Shown: positions 9,225-19,565 of the stretch, one piece after another | How the letters are laid out: each line of letters begins with the position of its first letter | Position numbering within the stretch: position 1 is the stretch's first letter | Notes under the pieces: model-generated | Databases searched by the model: none | The model's input: the letters and a program-made list of their open reading frames with translations, nothing else | What the model was told of the DNA's origin: nothing | Made by a program: the position numbers and the translations under genes | NCBI GenBank assembly: GCA_008704415.1 | Contig: VXIS01000438.1 | Span: 1 to 31,851, forward strand | Reading direction: 5' to 3' | Origin: Sphaerosporella brunnea | Taxonomy: Eukaryota > Ascomycota > Pezizomycetes > Pezizales > Pyronemataceae | Length of the DNA: 31,851 bases

Positions 9225-11029
9225 TCAGCTATCATCTGGGAGTGGTCCGGGCTTGTGTGGGTACAATTCGTGGAAGCGGTCGATAGCTTCAAGGCCATTG
9301 ATTCTTTCCGCCGCCTCCCACTCCGGTGGGTCATAGCCGGTCCACTTTACCAGATATTTGAGGCGTCCCCTTACCAAGCGGGAATCCAGAATAGCATCGA
9401 CGGACCATTCTTTTTTGCCATCGACAACAACAGGGAGAGGGGGTGGAATGATTTGTCCAGGGAGGGGGTCGGAAGATGCCGGGTTTAGGAGCGAGACCGG
9501 AAAGGTGCGATGGTTCTTCATGGTGTCGGGGATGTCCAATTCATAGGCATGGGTACCGACGGCTCGAGCCACTCGGTAAGGGCCCAGGTGCTGGTTTTCG
9601 AGTTTCCTAGATGGTTGTTCCGTGCGCAAGTTCCTAGAGTCCAGCCAGACGAGGTCGTTCTCTTTGAACACAGGGGCTGGGGCTCGGGACCGATCGGTGG
9701 CTTCAGTATATCTGGCTTGGGCGTACTTCATCTCGGCTCGTAGAACGTCGTGGATGTGTGACATCCGCTCGGCCACCAGCTGCGCGTCAACCTGTTCGGG
9801 GTTGTCGGTCCGAATGTCCAGCTCAAAGGAGCACTTAGGGTTACGGCCGTAGACGGCGAAGAAAGGAGACAGTGATGTAGTCTCGGGAGCCTGGTTATTG
9901 GCTGCGAATTCGGCCAGGGGGAGATACTTCTTCCAATCGTCCTGCAGGTATGATACGTAGGCGCGGAGATACTGCTCCGTGACGGCATTGATCCGTTCTG
10001 TCTGACCGTCGGTCTGCGGGTGGAAGACGGTGCTTGGAGCAGTCTCAATCCCAAGACAGGAAGCAAGGTGTTTCCAGAAGTTAGCAACGAACTGGGGGCC
10101 TCGGTCGGAGATGAGAACGTCGGGGAGGCCATGGTGCTTGAAGACGTTTTCAATAAATAGCTGAGCGAATCCTTCTGCGTCGATGGTTGTAAGACAGGGA
10201 TCAGGTGGCGTTGTTTTGTTAGTCAGCAGACTACTGCGCAGATTGCGTCGTAGCCTTCCGAGACAGGAAGTCCAGTGACGAAGTCGACGGAGACACTTTG
10301 CCAAGGATGGTGTGGGACAGGAAGAGGCTTCAGAGTCCCGAACGGTGCGTGTCTTGTTGCTTTCGTCCGTCGGCAGGTATGACAATTGCGTACGAATCTC
10401 TCAACGTCGTGTCGCATGCTTGTCCAGTAGTAGCGTCGGGATAGGAGTTCCAAGGTCTTTGCACGTCCCGGGTGTCCCATGGTCGGAGGGTCATGGTGGT
10501 CTTGAATGAGTCGGAGCCGAAGGGGGGCGTAATCTGGGACGTAGAAGCATCCGCGGTACATTAGCCTCCCTTGGTGCTCAGAGCAGTCGGCAAGTGAAAT
10601 GTCTTTGGAGATTCGGGTGCCTTTTGCCAGCATCTCTAGGACTCGTTGCGGGAAAGGATCCGCTTCGTACCGTTTGTCAAACAGGGTTTCCAGGGAGGAC
10701 GGCCCGGTGCTGGGTGGGTTTTCCGCCATCAAACGTAGATTGTCGGGCAGGTTCTGCGGTTTGAGGACTGCCTGTTGGTTGGCCAAAAGTCGTTCATCCC
10801 CCTCTTTAGGGAGGTCTCCAGACCTCCTAGTGAGGGCGTCGGGTTTCCCACCAGCGACACCGGGTCGATAGACTATCTTGAAGTTGAAGCGAGGCAGGAA
10901 TTCGGACCAGCGGGCCTGGCGACGGTTGAGCAGTTTCGTTGTCATGAAATATTCCAGGTTCTTGTGATCGGTGAGAACCTGGACGGGGAACGCAGAGCCT
11001 TCAAGGTGGGGACGCCATTCCTCGAAGCA
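9225..11029 (-). pseudogene. Chromovirus pol, 3' part: end of RNase H, integrase, chromodomain (broken)
   Basis: From the 5' side: the end of RT/RNase H (FKIVYRPG, KPDALTRR); the integrase HHCC finger (HHDPPTMGHPGRAKT, NCHTCRR); the integrase core with DFVTGLP, LISDRGPQF and the E of DGQTERIN; a GPY module (HLGPYRVARAV); and a C-terminal chromodomain (EWSVDAILDSR, YLVKWTGYDPPEWEAAERI). Chromodomains of this type bind methylated histone H3 and can steer insertion to heterochromatin; that is family knowledge, not shown here. Breaks: TGA at 10223-10225 early in the integrase core, then a 1-nt loss at about 10195-10202, after which the frame runs intact to the stop at 9225. Confidence 0.9.
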
Positions 11030-12943
11030 TCAAACGATAGCCATCAACTCCTTGTCGTAGATCTCATAGTTGCATTCGGCAGGGGAGTGTTTCTTGGAAA
11101 AGAAGGCGACGGGGTGGAGGGTTCCCTCATCGTCATACTGGGAGAGGACACCGGCTGAGACGTAGTCTGATGCATCGGTTTCGACAACAACTTCACGATC
11201 ATAGTCGAAGTGTCGGAGAATCGGGGCAGTTGTAAAAGCCTTTTTGAGGGTATCGAACGCGTTTTGCTGCGCGGTACCCCACACAAAGGGCACGGGTTGG
11301 CCATTGTCTTTCTTGGTCAGCGAGGTGAGTGGGGCAACCACCTTTGAATAGTCGCGAATGAACCGGCGATAGAAGTTCGCAAAGCCTAGGAATTCCTGAA
11401 CGTCCTTGAGGTTGGATGGTGGTTCCCATTCCATGATTATTTGGACTTTGCTGGGGTCCATCTGAATGCCGTTGCGTCCGACCAGTAAGCCCAGGTACTT
11501 GACCTCCAGCTGATAGAACTTGCATTTCTCCGGCTTGAGGTGGAGCCCAGCTTTGCTGAGAGCATCGAGGATCTGCTTGATATGCTCGCGGTGTTCTTCG
11601 ATGGTCTCTGAATAGATCAAGATGTCGTCGAGGTAGGCCGTACAAAAGCGGTCAAGGAACGGTCGAAGTACGTCATTGATGAAGGCTTGGAAGTCGGCAG
11701 GGGCATTTGTGAGTCCGAAAGGCATGACCAGGGATTCGAAAAGCCCGTAGCGGGTTCTGAAGGCGGTCTTCCATTCTTCCCCTTCAGCCATGCGGACCAG
11801 GTTGTAGGCTCCTCGGATGTCCAACGTCGTGAAGTATTTTGCCTTGGAGAGCTGCATCAGTGTCTCCTGGATCAGAGGTAACGGGTACCTGTTCTTGATA
11901 GTTCCTTCGTTCAGGCCTCGGTAGTCAACACACAGCCGTAGAGACCCATCTGCTTTCTTGACGAACAGGATGGGCGACGCGGCTGGCGAGGACGAGCGGC
12001 GGATAAATCCCTTCTCCAAGTTTTCTTCGAGCCAGGCCTTGAGGGCTTCCAGCTCCTCTCGGGAGAGGGAATACAGAGGGCCAAATGGGGGAACGAAGCC
12101 CTCTCTCAAAGGAATCTTATGGTCATATGGTCGATGCGGCGGTAGTCTATTTGCAATTGCCTCCTTGAACAAAGGGAGATAGCCGTGGAATTCGGCGGGG
12201 ACAATTTTGCGTAGGTCGTTGTCGTCTTCGGCGTACTTCTTTTCAAGGGCCCTATTAATTTCGTACAGGGATATAGAATAAACGGCTAGGTGCTTTTTCT
12301 TGGCCAATCGGCAGAAGGAGGAGGCTTTTAGTGAGGCGATGTGGAGTTTTGCTGGCGCTGCTGTGATGGGTTCCCGAAAGACCTCTGGAGGTTCTTCGCT
12401 AAGGGCTGAGACGGTTGTTGGTACGGGGTTGCAGTGAGCCAGGCAGTATTGTGATCCGAAGGTGAGAGTCCGAGAGCTGAATCGGATCGCGACGTCGTGG
12501 AGCTGGAGCCAGGGGATTCCGAGTACAATGGGGTAGTGTCCTAATTTGGTGACAAACATGGGGAGTTGTTCTTGGTGATCTTGGATGGTACATTGGGCGA
12601 CGGACAGGTGAGTGATGTCACCGGAAGAGATTGGACGGCCGTCGATTACTTCGAGGGCACGGGGTTTTCTTAAGGAGCGTAAGGGGAGTTGGTGATGGCG
12701 AGCGAAGTCTTCGTCCACAAAGGATATGCCAGTTGCGCCACAATCGATCAGCGCATGAGTACGAACAGTTTTATTGCTGAATGACAGAGTGCAAGAAACA
12801 ATAAGGTGCTTTCCTTCCAGTACTGTTTCCTCCACAACTGTGTCCGTAACTCCAAGAGCTGTCAATCCTAAGCTAGACGAAGACAACGAGATGGGGTGAC
12901 CAGCAGCATAGCCATCAATGTGCGGCTGGTCTAGACGTTTCCC
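11030..12943 (-). pseudogene. Chromovirus pol, 5' part: protease, reverse transcriptase, RNase H (interrupted)
   Basis: The frame is open from the frameshift heptamer at 12937-12943. An aspartic protease follows with LIDCGATG (active-site codons at 12734-12745, Cys where Ser is common). Reverse transcriptase starts near PLYSLSREELEALK and has LRLCVDYRGLN, VMPFGLTNAP and the catalytic YLDD at 11624-11635. The start of RNase H follows (VVETDASDYVSAGVLSQ, NYEIYDKELMAIV). TGA at 11030-11032 interrupts the frame where relatives have Arg; CGA to TGA is the simplest cause. The same frame continues downstream. Expression would come from the gag start by -1 frameshifting. Confidence 0.92.
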
Positions 12944-14089
12944 GACTGGTTGTCGGTCGGGAGGGGAGTGAGCGTGGTAGTCGTAGTGGTGGCGGCGGCT
13001 CGGAGGTGGGCCGGCTTATTGGGGCAGGTCGCAGCCAAGTGCCCGTGGCCGCCGCAGTAGAGACAGCGACCCTCGGCAAGCCGGGCAGCTCGTTCCTGGG
13101 GTGTGATCTTGCGGCGATTGGCGGAAAGGTCCATGGGTGTAGGTACGGGCTGCGTAGTGTCAGGTTGAGGCTGGGGGGCCGAAGTGGGGAGCGAAGGTTC
13201 CTTGAGGCGTGCGGGGTCGTTGTGGAGTAGTGACCGGATGGTGACTGGCGTTGCGGGAGGTTGAAGACGAAGTGCTAGACCGGAGTTTGCGGAGGTGCTC
13301 AACGGCACGGATTTGGGAGTCAAGACGTTGGCACAGGTTGACAAAGTCGTTAAGGTTGGTGGGATTCGGGGTGCCGATGAGCTTCTCGAGGATTTCGATT
13401 GAGAGTCCATGCCGGAGGGCATCCATGGTGGCACGTTGATCCCAATCCAAATCGGAGACCAGCCTGGAGAACTCGGCGTAGTATAGCGAGAATTCCTTGT
13501 TGCCTTGTCGAAGGGTTTGGAGCTTGTGACGAGCTGTGGCGGCGCGGTCCGGGTCACCGAAGGCAGTCTGGAGGACGCTGATGACGTCTTCAACATCGTC
13601 GAGTCCTGTAATCGTGCCATTATCGCGAATGTAGGGGAGGAGTTGTTCCATGGCACGGCCTTCGCATCGGTTGATGGCATAGGACAACCGTAGCTGGGGG
13701 GTTGGGAAACGTGTGGTGTCTGCGAACAGCTTGAGACGGAGCTGGGCGACAAACGACCGAAGCTTATCGCGGGTGCCGTCGAACATAGGCGCGTCCGGGA
13801 GCTTGTCACCTCGTGCTCCATGGTTCTCCGGTGCCGGCTGGCCCAGGAGGCGGGTGATGATTTCTCGTTGACGGACCAGTTCTTGCTCGGCAGCGTCAGC
13901 TCGAGCGGTTTCTTCGGCCAAGGTAAGGTCGTCGTCCGTGGGTGCAGGTGTATAGTCAGGGGTGCTGAGGACTTCGGTGCAGATTCTGTGGATATAGTCG
14001 AGAGGGTCGTTGTTTTCAAGATCGGGGAGAGCGCTGGCAGCCACGAAGCGTGCCCAGAGGTCGTCGGAGATAGCTTTGTATATCAGCAT
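12931..14089 (-). pseudogene. Chromovirus gag (one frameshift)
   Basis: The first in-frame ATG outside the LTR is at 14087-14089 (MLIYKAISDDLWARF). A capsid-like region follows (FDGTRDKLRSFVAQLRLKLF, EGRAMEQLLPYI, FGDPDRAATARHKLQTLRQG, FSLYYAEFSRLV). The zinc knuckle CLYCGGHGHLAATC (CCHC, 13024-13065) lies in the +1 frame, so one shift is needed near 13270-13290. A 1-nt insertion would explain it. The gag stop TAG is at 12931-12933, just past the slippery site. The product would form the virus-like particle and bind RNA. Confidence 0.85.
12937..12943 (-). promoter_or_regulatory. -1 programmed frameshift heptamer GGGAAAC at the gag-pol junction
   Basis: In the gag frame the codons read TCG GGA AAC GTC TAG, so G GGA AAC fits the X XXY YYZ rule exactly, with the gag stop two codons later. 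A -1 slip reads GGG AAA CGT CTA GAC, which is the open pol frame. Its position, phase and sequence all fit retroviral-type -1 frameshifting. A downstream stimulatory structure was not evaluated. Confidence 0.75.
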
Positions 14090-14143
14090 GGTGTGTCGAG
14101 GTCGGGAGCAGGAGCGGGAGCTACGTAGGTTGGAGATAGTTCG

Positions 14144-14152
14144 ACAGAACGT
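14144..14152 (-). promoter_or_regulatory. Putative self-priming primer binding site of the chromovirus
   Basis: Two nucleotides inside the 5' LTR border the element reads ACGTTCTGT. This is perfectly complementary over 9 nt to ACAGAACGT inside the LTR (14297-14305 on the plus strand), about 46 nt past a TATA-like box and directly after a pyrimidine-rich tract, where a transcript could start. Self-priming elements related to Tf1 pair the mRNA 5' end with a site at this position. No TGG-type tRNA-complementary site is present. Confidence 0.55.
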
Positions 14153-14154
14153 AC

Positions 14155-14443
14155 TGTAACGGGACAGGCGCGAGGAAACGTCCAAGGTACGTAGCTTTCG
14201 AGGCAAGGACCGGAGGCAGGAGGACAAGGACAAGAGGCCGAAGAAGACGAGACAAGACAAGGTGGTTCAAGGTTACTAGGTTCGCTAGTATACAAGACGT
14301 TCTGTAAAGAAGAAAAGAAGAAAAGAAACAAAAACAAGTGAAACCTCGCCATTTATGCTTTCCCGTCACGTGACCGCGGCGCGCCGCGTCACGTGACACC
14401 CTAACCCTAGCGCCGAGCCACCCCTTAACCTTGAGCCGTGACA
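14155..14443 (-). repeat. Chromovirus 5' LTR
   Basis: A 289-bp LTR that would carry the promoter of the minus-strand element. It is followed by the duplication GCCAG (14444-14448). It keeps both CACGTG boxes, unlike the partner at 8901-9189. On the element strand it reads: TGTCACGG, telomere-like TAGGGTTAGGG (14399-14409), paired GTCACGTGAC palindromes, TATA-like GCATAAAT, a long T/C tract, then the putative RNA start. Confidence 0.95.
14351..14397 (-). promoter_or_regulatory. LTR promoter: two CACGTG palindromes and a TATA-like box
   Basis: GTCACGTGAC occurs at 14365-14374 and again at 14388-14397, either side of a GC-rich near-palindrome (CGCGGCGCGCCGCG). The TATA-like GCATAAAT lies at 14351-14358, just downstream in the element direction. 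CACGTG is the E-box core bound by bHLH proteins. The same 10-mer also occurs near the end of solo LTR copy 1. Confidence 0.6.
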
Positions 14444-15236
14444 GCCAGGGTTCGTCTTTTTTGGATTGGGCCAGCTGAGCCAAAAGTTGTAGCTCCGCGA
14501 CGAGTTCCTTGTCGGTCATGGCCGCTGTCATCTCGGTGTCTTCGGTTGACCAGTCCAGAGCCTCGTCTGGGTTGTCTGGCGGAGGGATGGCGGCTGGAGC
14601 TGCGTTCGTAGCGGGTGCAGGGGCGGGGGCTGGGGCTGGGGGTTGGGCGGTGCGGGTTGCCCGTTGCTGGGTTGTGAGTACGCGTTCCAGCTCTGCCACT
14701 TTGGCGATGAGTGGCTCTGTGATCTCGGCCATCAGCTTGAGTATGCGGCCTGTGTGCGTTTCAAATCCGGCATCCAGACGGCTCATATGGCCAAGCATGG
14801 CCTCTTTGACGGCGTCATGGATAGCCTCCGTGAGCTTGTTGTTTTCCGGCGCTTCTTGACGCCGGCGTTTGCGCGATTCCGCGAGAGGCTGGGCAGGCAG
14901 TCTATCGAACGTGGTGGAGGTGCTGAACCTGCTAAGGTCCAGGGGGGTGTTTCCTGTCAGGGCGCGTGTCATGGCGCGGGTCGTACGCGGGGCACCCAGG
15001 GCGCCCGGGGTCAGCGGGGTTGGAGTTGGGGCGGGGACGTCAGAGCCGGTTGGAGCCCCATCAGGCGGCCTAGGCGCGGGTGTTGTTGTCGTTGGCGTCG
15101 GGGTCAGGACGGGTTCGGACCATTGGGAGACGCCTTGAAGGTCGACTTCCATGCTGTCTGCTTTGCAGTCGGTCATCTGAGACGACACAATCGGATCAGA
15201 TGGGTCCTCCAGCGGAGGCGTGGTATTCAGGTCCAT
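14444..15236 (-). pseudogene. LINE-1 ORF1, N-terminal part
   Basis: The likely start is the ATG at 15234-15236 (MDLNTTPPLEDPSDPIV). A Pro/Thr-rich region follows, then a basic patch (SRKRRRQEAP) and a helical, probably coiled-coil stretch (KLTEAIHDAVKEAMLGHMSR through LIAKVAELERVLTTQQRA), then a Pro/Ala-rich linker and an acidic helix ending DEPW at the chromovirus insertion. Joining to the other side at 8900 needs a 1-nt frame change close to the insertion; the A6 run beside it (about 14456-14461) is a likely site. The frame stays open upstream of 15236 to about 15386, but without an ATG. Confidence 0.75.
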
Positions 15237-15415
15237 GATTGCGGCGCGCAGCTGCGTTCGTGGCGACGGTTGCGGCTCGCTTGCGGCCTTGTTGTTCTGC
15301 GCCCGTAGGCGTGAAGCGGGAGAATTTTTCGCGATCGGGGTTTTTATCCAATAGGTGCGAGACACGTATCGGCTTGGCGTTTCCAAGCGCGATGCGTGTG
15401 GTTGTCGTGTGGTCG
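15237..15415. promoter_or_regulatory. LINE-1 5' leader, directly upstream of the phosphatase gene
   Basis: This 179-bp stretch lies between the LINE-1 5' border and its ORF1 ATG. LINEs carry their promoter in this part. Because LINE-1 is on the minus strand, this end faces the ATG of the phosphatase gene 36 bp past the border, so it is the nearest candidate promoter for that gene. No clear core element for either direction was seen. Confidence 0.35.
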
Positions 15416-15450
15416 ACTTGGTATCTGTTCTTCTGAGCTTGACAGATACA

Positions 15451-18400
15451 ATGGCTGTCAGAATTCTTCACAACGACCATCCACAACGATCAGTTGCCAT
15501 CGTCAGTCCCTCCCATGTCCTCTACTTCCGGCAGCTAGACGAATCGCATTCCGAACAATATGTCACCCGAAATGGCCGTCTTTGTGGCGTTGAGTTTTGC
15601 GCTATCGAAAGTGCGAACCTCGAAGACTTCGTGCCTTTATCAAGGCAACATTCTCTTGGATGTCTTGGGCTGATCAATATTGGCCCGGACACATTCTTGT
15701 GTGTGATCACTGCTGCCAAAGAAGTCGCTCAAGTACGGCCCGGAGAGATGGTATATCGCATTCTAGCCGTTGAATTTCGTAGGTGGCACATTATCCCAGT
15801 TTTTGTGCCATGACGACACCTGATGTTTTGTAGATTGCGTAAACCGCTCCGACTACGACAACTCCCTTGAATACGACGTGAATGCATATCCAATCGACTC
15901 AGACGTGTGGGACCAGGGCAAGAATCAACAGCCCGCCGGGGTGGAGCATCCGTGCCTTGCACTGAAGAAACTACTCTGCGATGGTACATTTTACTACTCT
16001 GGCGACTTCGACTTGACCAGTCGATTACAAACCAGATCTATCAGTCTGAACAGCTTCGATATCGACTCGTTTGATCCGGGGTTTATGTGGAATTCGCATA
16101 TGATTCGCCCACTGCTTCAATTCCGCTCCCGGTTGTCAGGCGACGAAAGAGAGAAACTTGATAACACACGTTTTTTGACCTGTGTGATACGTGGATTTGT
16201 GGAATCTATGACTATTCAAAGACCGATGGCTCGATTGGACAGCAAGCTTCGTACCGCCGGGATGCCCGGCCTGCTTACTCTGATAAGCCGGTTAAGTTGC
16301 CGGAAGGCGGGGACTCGTTTCAATGCTCGTGGCATTGATGACGACGGCAATGTTGCCAATTTCGTGGAGACGGAAACTGTTATATGGAATCCAGCTAGTG
16401 CCTCATCGTCACGCTCCTCTGCAACTGCTGTCGGTTTCAGCTACTGTCAAATCAGAGGTAGCATTCCAATATTTTGGGAGCAGCAGACAGGCCTTTTACC
16501 AAATCAGCAAAAGATACAGATCACTCGGTCACCCGAAGCCACCCAACCTGCGTTCGACAAACATATGGATGGTCTAGCACTGAAATATGGTGCAATCCAC
16601 CTCGTGAATTTGCTATCTGAATCAAAGCTTGGTGAAGCGGAGTTATCTTCCCGATACCACAAGCACGTCCGTCATTCTCCCCTCTCAGTTGACGGCCAGA
16701 GCTCGATCAAAGGCTCGAGTGCTTCGTTGTTGCGTAGCACCAAGTATGATTTCCATGCTGAAACGAAGGGCCCTGGAGGATATGAAGCTGCAAGCCAAAT
16801 TCAACACATTGTTCAGCATTCTGCCGATGCTTTTGGATATTTCCTCATGGAAGGTGCCCCGGAGGATGAAGGTGGCCCTCGAGAAGGATTTCTCACTGTA
16901 CTGCAGCAGGAAGGCGTGTTTAGAACAAACTGTCTTGACTGTCTAGACCGTACCAATTTGGTCCAAGGGATTCTGAGTAAGCTTGCCGTTGAGGCCTTTC
17001 TCCAACAACGAGAAGAAATCGTTGGGCACGATTTTTGGATGAGACATTCCACTCTTTGGGCGGACAATGGAGACGTTAGAAATGCTTTCCAACAGTCATG
17101 CTTTTATAGCTAATTATGTCTCAGGCACTTTCCAAGATTTATGCCGGAACGGGGGCGCTCAAATCAAGTTTCACAAGGACAGGGAAGATGAGCCTCGCTG
17201 GTGCCATTGCAGATGCCCGCAAAAGCGCCACGCGAATCTACATCAATAATTTCGCCGATAAAGACAGACAAAATACCATCGATGTAATCTTGGTAGGTAG
17301 ATATTTGACAGGGAATGTGATATGTCTCAAACACTCTGCACATACAAACACATGACTGCTTGCTCACGTCGTGTTGTTGTTTAGGGAAAACTTGTCGGTC
17401 AGGAACCGGTCAGCTTATATGACCCGGCGAGCGATTACGTCACTGCAGGATTATCCAAGAGGTATCTCATACCATCAATACACAGGGCTTTTCTCACATC
17501 ATCCAGATCACAGGAATTCACAACTGAATTGCCCATCCACATCTACGCGGGCACATTCAATGTCAACGGACAAATTGCTGGCATCGACCACGATCTTTCA
17601 GAATGGCTTCGTCCAGCGTTTCTACAACGATCCCAGCAATATCCTGAGCTTGTTGTGGTCGGATTTCAGGAAATCGTAGAATTGAGCCCACAGCAAATTA
17701 TGGCCACAGATCCATCCAGGAAAGCACTTTGGGAACGTGCGCTTTTGAAATGTCTCAACAGGTGCACTGATGATTCTTATGTGCTTCTTCGTGGAGGTCA
17801 GCTGGTTGGTGCGGCGCTCTTTATTCTAGTGCGCTCCTCAGTGCTTGCGAACATCAAAAACGTGGAGGGGAGCCTAAAGAAGGTGGGGATGCATTGCCTC
17901 TGAACTTATGATTAATTCGTCTAACCATGAGATAGACTGGCATGTCGGGAGTAGCGGGTAACAAAGGAGCCGTGGCTATTCGATTCGAATATGCCAACAC
18001 GCCCATGTGTTTTGTCACTGCACATTTGGCGGCTGGTTTCTCGAATTATGATGAACGAAACAGAGATTATAGCACAATTGTCAACGGTTTAGTGTTTCAG
18101 CGTGGTCGAAAGATTGACGACCACGATGCAGTTATATGGCTCGGGGACTTCAACTATAGGATCGACCTCTCGGACGAAAAGGTACGCAGGTTGGTAGACC
18201 TTGGCGATTTGCAGACCCTTTACCACAACGATCAGGTCAGTCATGCCTTCAAGTTCACGGAAAATCAGCAACGCTGGAAACTAAAGTTGAACGTTCAGTT
18301 ACATCTTCAAATGGTTGCCGGCTCAACCTTTCCGTATTACAATGAATCCAGAATTACTTTCAATCCCACTTACAAATATGATATCGGCACGGATGTCTAT

Positions 18401-19565
18401 GATACCTCGTGAGATTTCAACATGATCTCTAGTGCATACTCGCGTGGACTAATTGACCTTTCATACAGCGAGAAGTCTCGTATTCCGGCCTGGTGTGATA
18501 GGGTTCTGTGGAAAGGGAAGGGCCTTCGTCAGTTGTCTTACGGTTGTGCATCTAATATCAGATTTTCGGACCATCGCCCTGTGTTCTCTACGTTCCAATG
18601 CGACGTTTCGCTCATCAACGAGGTTGTCAAGTCCAAGCTTAGTAGAGAGCTACACCTCCAGTTCAAGACCAGGGGCCGGCCATCTAATGAAACGCCATCA
18701 CTTCTCGACAATAATCATGAAGGCGATCTCCTAGACCTGGAGCCGGTAGCCTCAGGATGTGGGCGATCCCGCCTATTAGACGATAGAATCAATGTCTAAC
18801 ATGCTTGTTAGTACCTGCACCTAGCTCGGAAAAGCAGAAATGGTGGCTTCAAGACGGTAAGACGTTATTTTCAATGTCACATTGAACTGCCAATTCTGAT
18901 CATGGGTAGGGCTGTCTGCGAAGTCTTCAGTCCATGCTCCTGGCAATACCGAATTGAATCCAAATCGTCCTCCCAATCCGTTCACAGAATTCTCTGGATC
19001 TGATTGGGTGGCTATTCGTTCCGGCTCTCCTTTTTGCGATGTACCTCTGGGTGCCTCTGAGAAACCTCTCATTACCACCGGTGGCTCCTACAAAAAGTTA
19101 CCTCCTCCTTATGATCCGTCGACATTACCACCGATCATGTCTCGTACAGTTCCAGCACCGCCAATGGGAGGGAAGGCTGTTCACACTACAACTTCTTCAC
19201 TCTCGTCTGCTGAATGGACGAAATTAAATAAACCGCTTATCCCTCGCAAACCTGCAGAATTGTCAAACCCTGGAAATTCGCGTTCCGGCGTGAACGATAA
19301 ATTATTAGAGGCGCAGCAAGGTTCAAACATTGCGACATCATCTTTTCGGGATATCTCATCGGGGAGGGATATATATCCTCCACCGCCTCCAAGACGGGCA
19401 GCTACTATGGATGTCAGCTCACCAATGTTTTCCCCTAGAGAACCGCCTCGAAGGAAACCTTTTCCCCCGCCGAATCTACCTCCTCGACCGTCATCTACCG
19501 ACCTCATGGATAACGAAGGGGAATCTCCGGGATTGCTGGCTTGGGCACCACTGAAGCCCTCATAG
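15451..19565 (+). CDS. Synaptojanin-like phosphoinositide phosphatase (Sac1 + 5-phosphatase; INP52/INP53 family)
   Basis: My ten-exon model is 15451-15778, 15834-17074, 17125-17292, 17385-17461, 17507-17882, 17936-18235, 18299-18408, 18469-18745, 18838-18856 and 18910-19565, giving 1183 aa, a usual length for fungal synaptojanins. Introns are 45-92 bp and GT-AG. The Sac1 domain fills about residues 1-500 with the CX5R active site in [10 protein letters not shown] (Cys about 476). The inositol 5-phosphatase domain (about 610-910) has [34 protein letters not shown] and SDHRPV. The tail is Pro-rich ([23 protein letters not shown]), suited to SH3 partners. The family removes phosphates from PI4P and PI(4,5)P2 at membranes during endocytosis and Golgi-endosome traffic. 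Both catalytic centres look intact. ACAATGGC around the ATG is a good fungal start. The small exon at 18838-18856 is the least certain. LINE-1 lies 21 bp upstream of the ATG beyond its target duplication. Confidence 0.93.

Larger units (their letters stand above)
8901..14443 (-). mobile_element. Ty3/gypsy chromovirus, complete, nested in LINE-1
   Basis: This 5543-bp element has 289-bp LTRs and a perfect 5-bp target duplication GCCAG (8896-8900 and 14444-14448). On the minus strand it holds gag with a zinc knuckle, then protease, reverse transcriptase, RNase H and integrase, with a GPY module and a terminal chromodomain. That order, with integrase after RNase H plus a chromodomain, identifies a chromovirus of the Ty3/gypsy group. 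Only 1 of 289 LTR positions differs, so insertion is recent. The coding region is nonetheless broken by two TGA codons and at least two frameshifts, so this copy probably moved with help in trans or was damaged quickly afterwards. Confidence 0.95.
3321..15415 (-). mobile_element. LINE-1: Tad1-type non-LTR retrotransposon with a nested gypsy element
   Basis: Read on the minus strand it has a 5' leader, ORF1 (nucleic-acid-binding protein with zinc knuckles), ORF2 (endonuclease, reverse transcriptase, RNase H, C-terminal zinc motif), a 3' UTR and a short CAAA-type tail. A terminal RNase H and this order are typical of the Tad1 clade of fungal LINEs. Without the nested chromovirus and its 5-bp duplication it is about 6.55 kb and appears full length, because the 14-bp target duplication flanks both ends. 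ORF1 and ORF2 carry premature stops and frameshifts, so this copy is inactive. It lies divergently against the synaptojanin-like gene at 15451. Confidence 0.92.
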
